Source of the DNA: Anaerolineales bacterium
GTDB lineage: Bacteria; Chloroflexota; Anaerolineae; Anaerolineales; Villigracilaceae
Assembly (NCBI GenBank): GCA_024763295.1
Contig: JANTFU010000094.1
Location: 1 to 8,099, forward strand
DNA: 8,099 bases
Reading direction: 5' to 3'
The notes beneath the pieces are model-generated. The model was not told where the DNA came from. It ran no database searches and was given only the letters and a program-made list of their open reading frames with translations. Position numbers and translations under genes: made by a program. This document shows, piece by piece, positions 6,505 through 8,099 of the stretch (its first letter is position 1; each line of letters opens with the position of its first letter).

Positions 6505-6911
6505 ACCTCATAAATCGCCGCTTCTTCGCGCACTTGGCGAGAACGCTTATTTCGTTCAAGATAAGTGATGAAGCGAGCAAGTTGCGCGGAGGCTTTCTCT
6601 GCAAGGTCAAACGCGATTCCAAAATCTGCTTGCGCAATGTAGTGCAAATCGCGAGCAACATAAAGTTGTGAACGAACTTCTCCAGCAGAGGCTTTGGCAT
6701 AGCTCAGATATTTGATAAATTGTGGCTGGGTTGCGCTTTCAAAACCTTCGGCAATATTACTCATCACGAAGACGGCGGCGCGTTGCATTTGATTCTTAAG
6801 CCCGAAATCACGTTCAAACTGCCCAACACCCGACAAACGATAAACCAGTGTTGTCAATTCACGCGCAGTTTTCCATGCTTCAATTTCTTCAAAGCGCCGA
6901 ATCGTCGCCAT
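6501..6911 (-). CDS. four-helix-bundle protein (23S rRNA intervening-sequence protein family)
   Basis: 136 residues, predominantly helical. Hallmarks of the family: FEEIEAWKTARELTTLVY (7-24, helix 1), FGLKNQMQRAAVFVMSNIAEG (36-56, helix 2), FIKYLSYAKASAGEVRSQL (helix 3), ending with a fourth helix and a charged tail. Relatives are encoded in intervening sequences of 23S rRNA genes and include the Avd accessory protein of diversity-generating retroelements; the family forms oligomeric four-helix bundles, and the function of stand-alone copies is not known. No reverse transcriptase, variable repeat or rRNA gene is visible here, so an Avd or true rRNA-IVS role is not supported. GGAGGA sits only 3 nt before the ATG, but no other start fits. 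It interrupts an otherwise metabolic operon, 35 bp after rpiB and 57 bp before tal-pgi, with palindromic repeat arrays on both sides; its TAA stop lies inside the left array. An inserted cassette is my inference. Confidence 0.85.
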   Translation of the reverse strand: MATIRRFEEIEAWKTARELTTLVYRLSGVGQFERDFGLKNQMQRAAVFVMSNIAEGFESATQPQFIKYLSYAKASAGEVRSQLYVARDLHYIAQADFGIAFDLAEKASAQLARFITYLERNKRSRQVREEAAIYEV

Positions 6912-6914
6912 AAA

Positions 6915-6920
6915 TCCTCC
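6915..6920 (-). promoter_or_regulatory. ribosome binding site of the four-helix-bundle gene
   Basis: GGAGGA is a near-perfect Shine-Dalgarno, the best match in the window, but ends only 3 nt before the ATG at 6911. It directly abuts the AACGTT repeat array, so the gene carries its own translation signal just inside the repeat boundary, as expected for a self-contained cassette. Confidence 0.7.
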
Positions 6921-6925
6921 GTTTG

Positions 6926-6981
6926 AACGTTTTAACGTTCGAACGTTTAAACGCTTTCTTCTTCCAACTTTCTAACTTTGG
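6926..6981. repeat. AACGTTNN array between rpiB and the four-helix-bundle gene
   Basis: Units start every 8 bp from 6926: three perfect AACGTT cores (6926, 6934, 6942), then AACGCT (6950). After one unrecognisable unit, AACTTT occurs in the same phase at 6966 and 6974, already inside rpiB. The rpiB TAA stop (6949-6947) lies in the array. An imperfect dyad spans 6928-6953 around the perfect 14-bp palindrome AACGTTCGAACGTT (6934-6947), with one mismatch per arm. Confidence 0.8.
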
Positions 6982-7408
6982 AAACGCGCCTTGCATGTCT
7001 TTCCTCGCCAGAATCATTGCCGACAAAACGCGCGCCCAAAAATGCGGTCACAATCTCTTTCGCCGGTTCGGGTCCAATAATGCGTGCACCCATGCAAAGC
7101 ACATTCATATCATCATGTTCGACGCCCTGATGCGCGGAATAGGTGTCGTGACAGATGGCAGCATACACGCCGTTCATCTTGTTCGCGGCGATATTCGCGC
7201 CCACGCCGGAACCACACATCAAAACGCCGCGTTCAGCGTCACCGTTCTGGATGGCGCGTCCGAGCTTCTCGGCAAAGTCGGGATAATCGACACTCTCGGC
7301 GCTGTGCGTACCAAGGTCAAGCGGCTCATGTCCTGCCGCACGCACAACTTCAATCACCGTTTCTTTGAGCGGAAAACCGCCGTGATCACAAGCAATCGCT
7401 ACTTTCAT
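6947..7408 (-). CDS. rpiB: ribose-5-phosphate isomerase B
   Basis: Interconverts ribose-5-phosphate and ribulose-5-phosphate (RpiB/LacAB fold; metal-independent, dimeric in the family). 153 residues, about normal length. Visible motifs: ACDHGG at 6-11 (Asp8/His9, sugar binding), GTHSAESVDYPD at 33-44, MCGSGVGANIAANK at 64-77 with the catalytic Cys65, HDDMNVLCMG at 98-107 (His98, ring opening), and GEERHARR at 134-141 (phosphate-binding Arg residues). The ATG shares 4 bp with the tkt stop and has AAGGA about 9 nt upstream, so the start is well fixed. The last dozen residues (from about Val142) and the TAA stop are written in sequence that continues the downstream AACGTT-type 8-bp repeat, so the C-terminal tail may be repeat-derived. 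Sugar-phosphate isomerases of the LacAB type are the nearest alternative; the pentose-phosphate neighbours favour RpiB. Confidence 0.95.
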   Translation of the reverse strand: MKVAIACDHGGFPLKETVIEVVRAAGHEPLDLGTHSAESVDYPDFAEKLGRAIQNGDAERGVLMCGSGVGANIAANKMNGVYAAICHDTYSAHQGVEHDDMNVLCMGARIIGPEPAKEIVTAFLGARFVGNDSGEERHARRVSKVRKLEEESV

Positions 7409-8099
7409 TTCAACAAATCCTTTACTCGCGCTACCACATTCTCCACCGTGAAACCGTATTCTTCAAAGACTTTTTTAGCGGGGGCAGATGCGCCATATTT
7501 TTCAATGGATAAAACGCCGCCCTGCGCCCCGACATATTTCCACCAACCTTGTGCAATGCCTGCTTCAGCAGCGAACCGTTTCACAATCTGCGGCGGGAGC
7601 ACGGACTCGCGGTAGGCTTGGTCTTGTTTCTCGAAAATTTCGAGCGACGGGACAGAGACCACACGCGCCGAGTAGCCATCAGCTTTCAGGCTTTCAGCCG
7701 CGTTGAGCATCAAACTGACTTCCGAACCCGATGCCATCAAGATGACATCAATTTCATTTCCAAAATCCTTGACAACGTATGCGCCTTTTTCTACTTGCGG
7801 CACAACATCCATCGTCGGGAGGGCTTGGCGCGTGAGAATCAGCGCGGTTGTGCCGTGTTTGTTCTCGATGGCGACTTTCCATGCCTGCGCGGTTTCGTTC
7901 GCGTCGGCGGGACGGATAACCGTCATGTCGGGGATCGCACGCAACGCAGCGACATGCTCCACTGGCTGATGTGTGGGACCATCTTCGCCAACGCCGATGC
8001 TATCATGCGTAAAGACCCAAATCGAGGGATAATGCGAGAGTGCAGCTACGCGCAGCGCGCCGCGCATATAATCGGAAAAGACGAGGAAAGTGCCCCCAT
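7405..8099 (-). CDS. tkt: transketolase, C-terminal part (5' end outside window)
   Basis: Thiamine-diphosphate enzyme that moves two-carbon ketol units between pentose, triose, tetrose and hexose phosphates in the non-oxidative pentose phosphate pathway; cytosolic. Only the last 230 codons are present; the reading frame stays open to the window edge, so the gene is cut off, not broken. Seen directly: GGTFLVFSDYMR at the edge, which is the aminopyrimidine-binding segment of the middle (Pyr) domain. About 20 residues on comes HDSIGVGEDGPTHQPVEH, the family signature with the His that contacts substrate, then RPADANE and LTRQALPT (phosphate-binding Arg region). The last ~110 residues form the C-terminal domain (VILMASGSEVSLML). 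The catalytic Glu and the diphosphate-binding domain lie outside. The stop codon TGA overlaps the rpiB start as ATGA, which indicates translational coupling. 1-deoxyxylulose-5-phosphate synthase is a relative, but the HDSIG..DGPTHQP motif is specific to transketolase. Confidence 0.95.
   Translation of the reverse strand, partial: GGTFLVFSDYMRGALRVAALSHYPSIWVFTHDSIGVGEDGPTHQPVEHVAALRAIPDMTVIRPADANETAQAWKVAIENKHGTTALILTRQALPTMDVVPQVEKGAYVVKDFGNEIDVILMASGSEVSLMLNAAESLKADGYSARVVSVPSLEIFEKQDQAYRESVLPPQIVKRFAAEAGIAQGWWKYVGAQGGVLSIEKYGASAPAKKVFEEYGFTVENVVARVKDLLK

Noticed and set aside
6501..6911. Avd of a diversity-generating retroelement
   Set aside because: No reverse transcriptase, template repeat or variable target gene is in the window; the fold match alone is not enough.

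Overview
The window reads as a chromosomal, housekeeping stretch of a free-living bacterium. Every convincing gene lies on the minus strand, so the order of transcription runs from high to low coordinates. A transaldolase-glucose-6-phosphate isomerase fusion, a B12-dependent class II ribonucleotide reductase preceded by nrdR, a four-helix-bundle 'intervening sequence' protein and abundant short AACGTT-type intergenic repeats together suggest Chloroflexota, probably Anaerolineae. That placement is an inference from gene content, not from a marker gene.

Region 1 (8099 to about 3690) is a non-oxidative pentose-phosphate operon: transketolase (3' part only, cut by the window edge), rpiB (start overlaps the tkt stop by 4 bp, ATGA), a small four-helix-bundle protein, then a 900-residue tal-pgi fusion. 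It ends in a strong intrinsic terminator with a C(UUCG)G tetraloop. Together the enzymes interconvert ribulose-5-P, ribose-5-P, sedoheptulose-7-P, fructose-6-P and glucose-6-P. The four-helix-bundle gene is the odd member: it sits between two palindromic 8-bp-period repeat arrays and has no evident metabolic role.

Region 2 (about 3630 to 3483) is a control region: a 12-bp palindrome, an extended -10 promoter, and two sites resembling NrdR boxes with centres 31 bp apart. Region 3 (3482 to 283) is the nrdR-nrdJ operon: the NrdR repressor and the adenosylcobalamin-dependent ribonucleotide reductase, closed by a second intrinsic terminator. The arrangement suggests that NrdR represses itself and nrdJ. 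Ribose-5-P from region 1 is the precursor of the nucleotides reduced by NrdJ.

Region 4 (1 to about 282) has no credible gene. It holds a degenerate inverted-repeat structure that may be the remnant of a small non-autonomous transposable element.

No new multi-gene system was found. The most interesting signals are (a) AACGTT-based 8-bp-period arrays that start exactly at the stop codons of three separate genes, two of them bracketing the four-helix-bundle gene; (b) the tandem NrdR-box-like pair; and (c) what looks like a dispersed palindromic repeat that has become coding sequence inside the isomerase domain.
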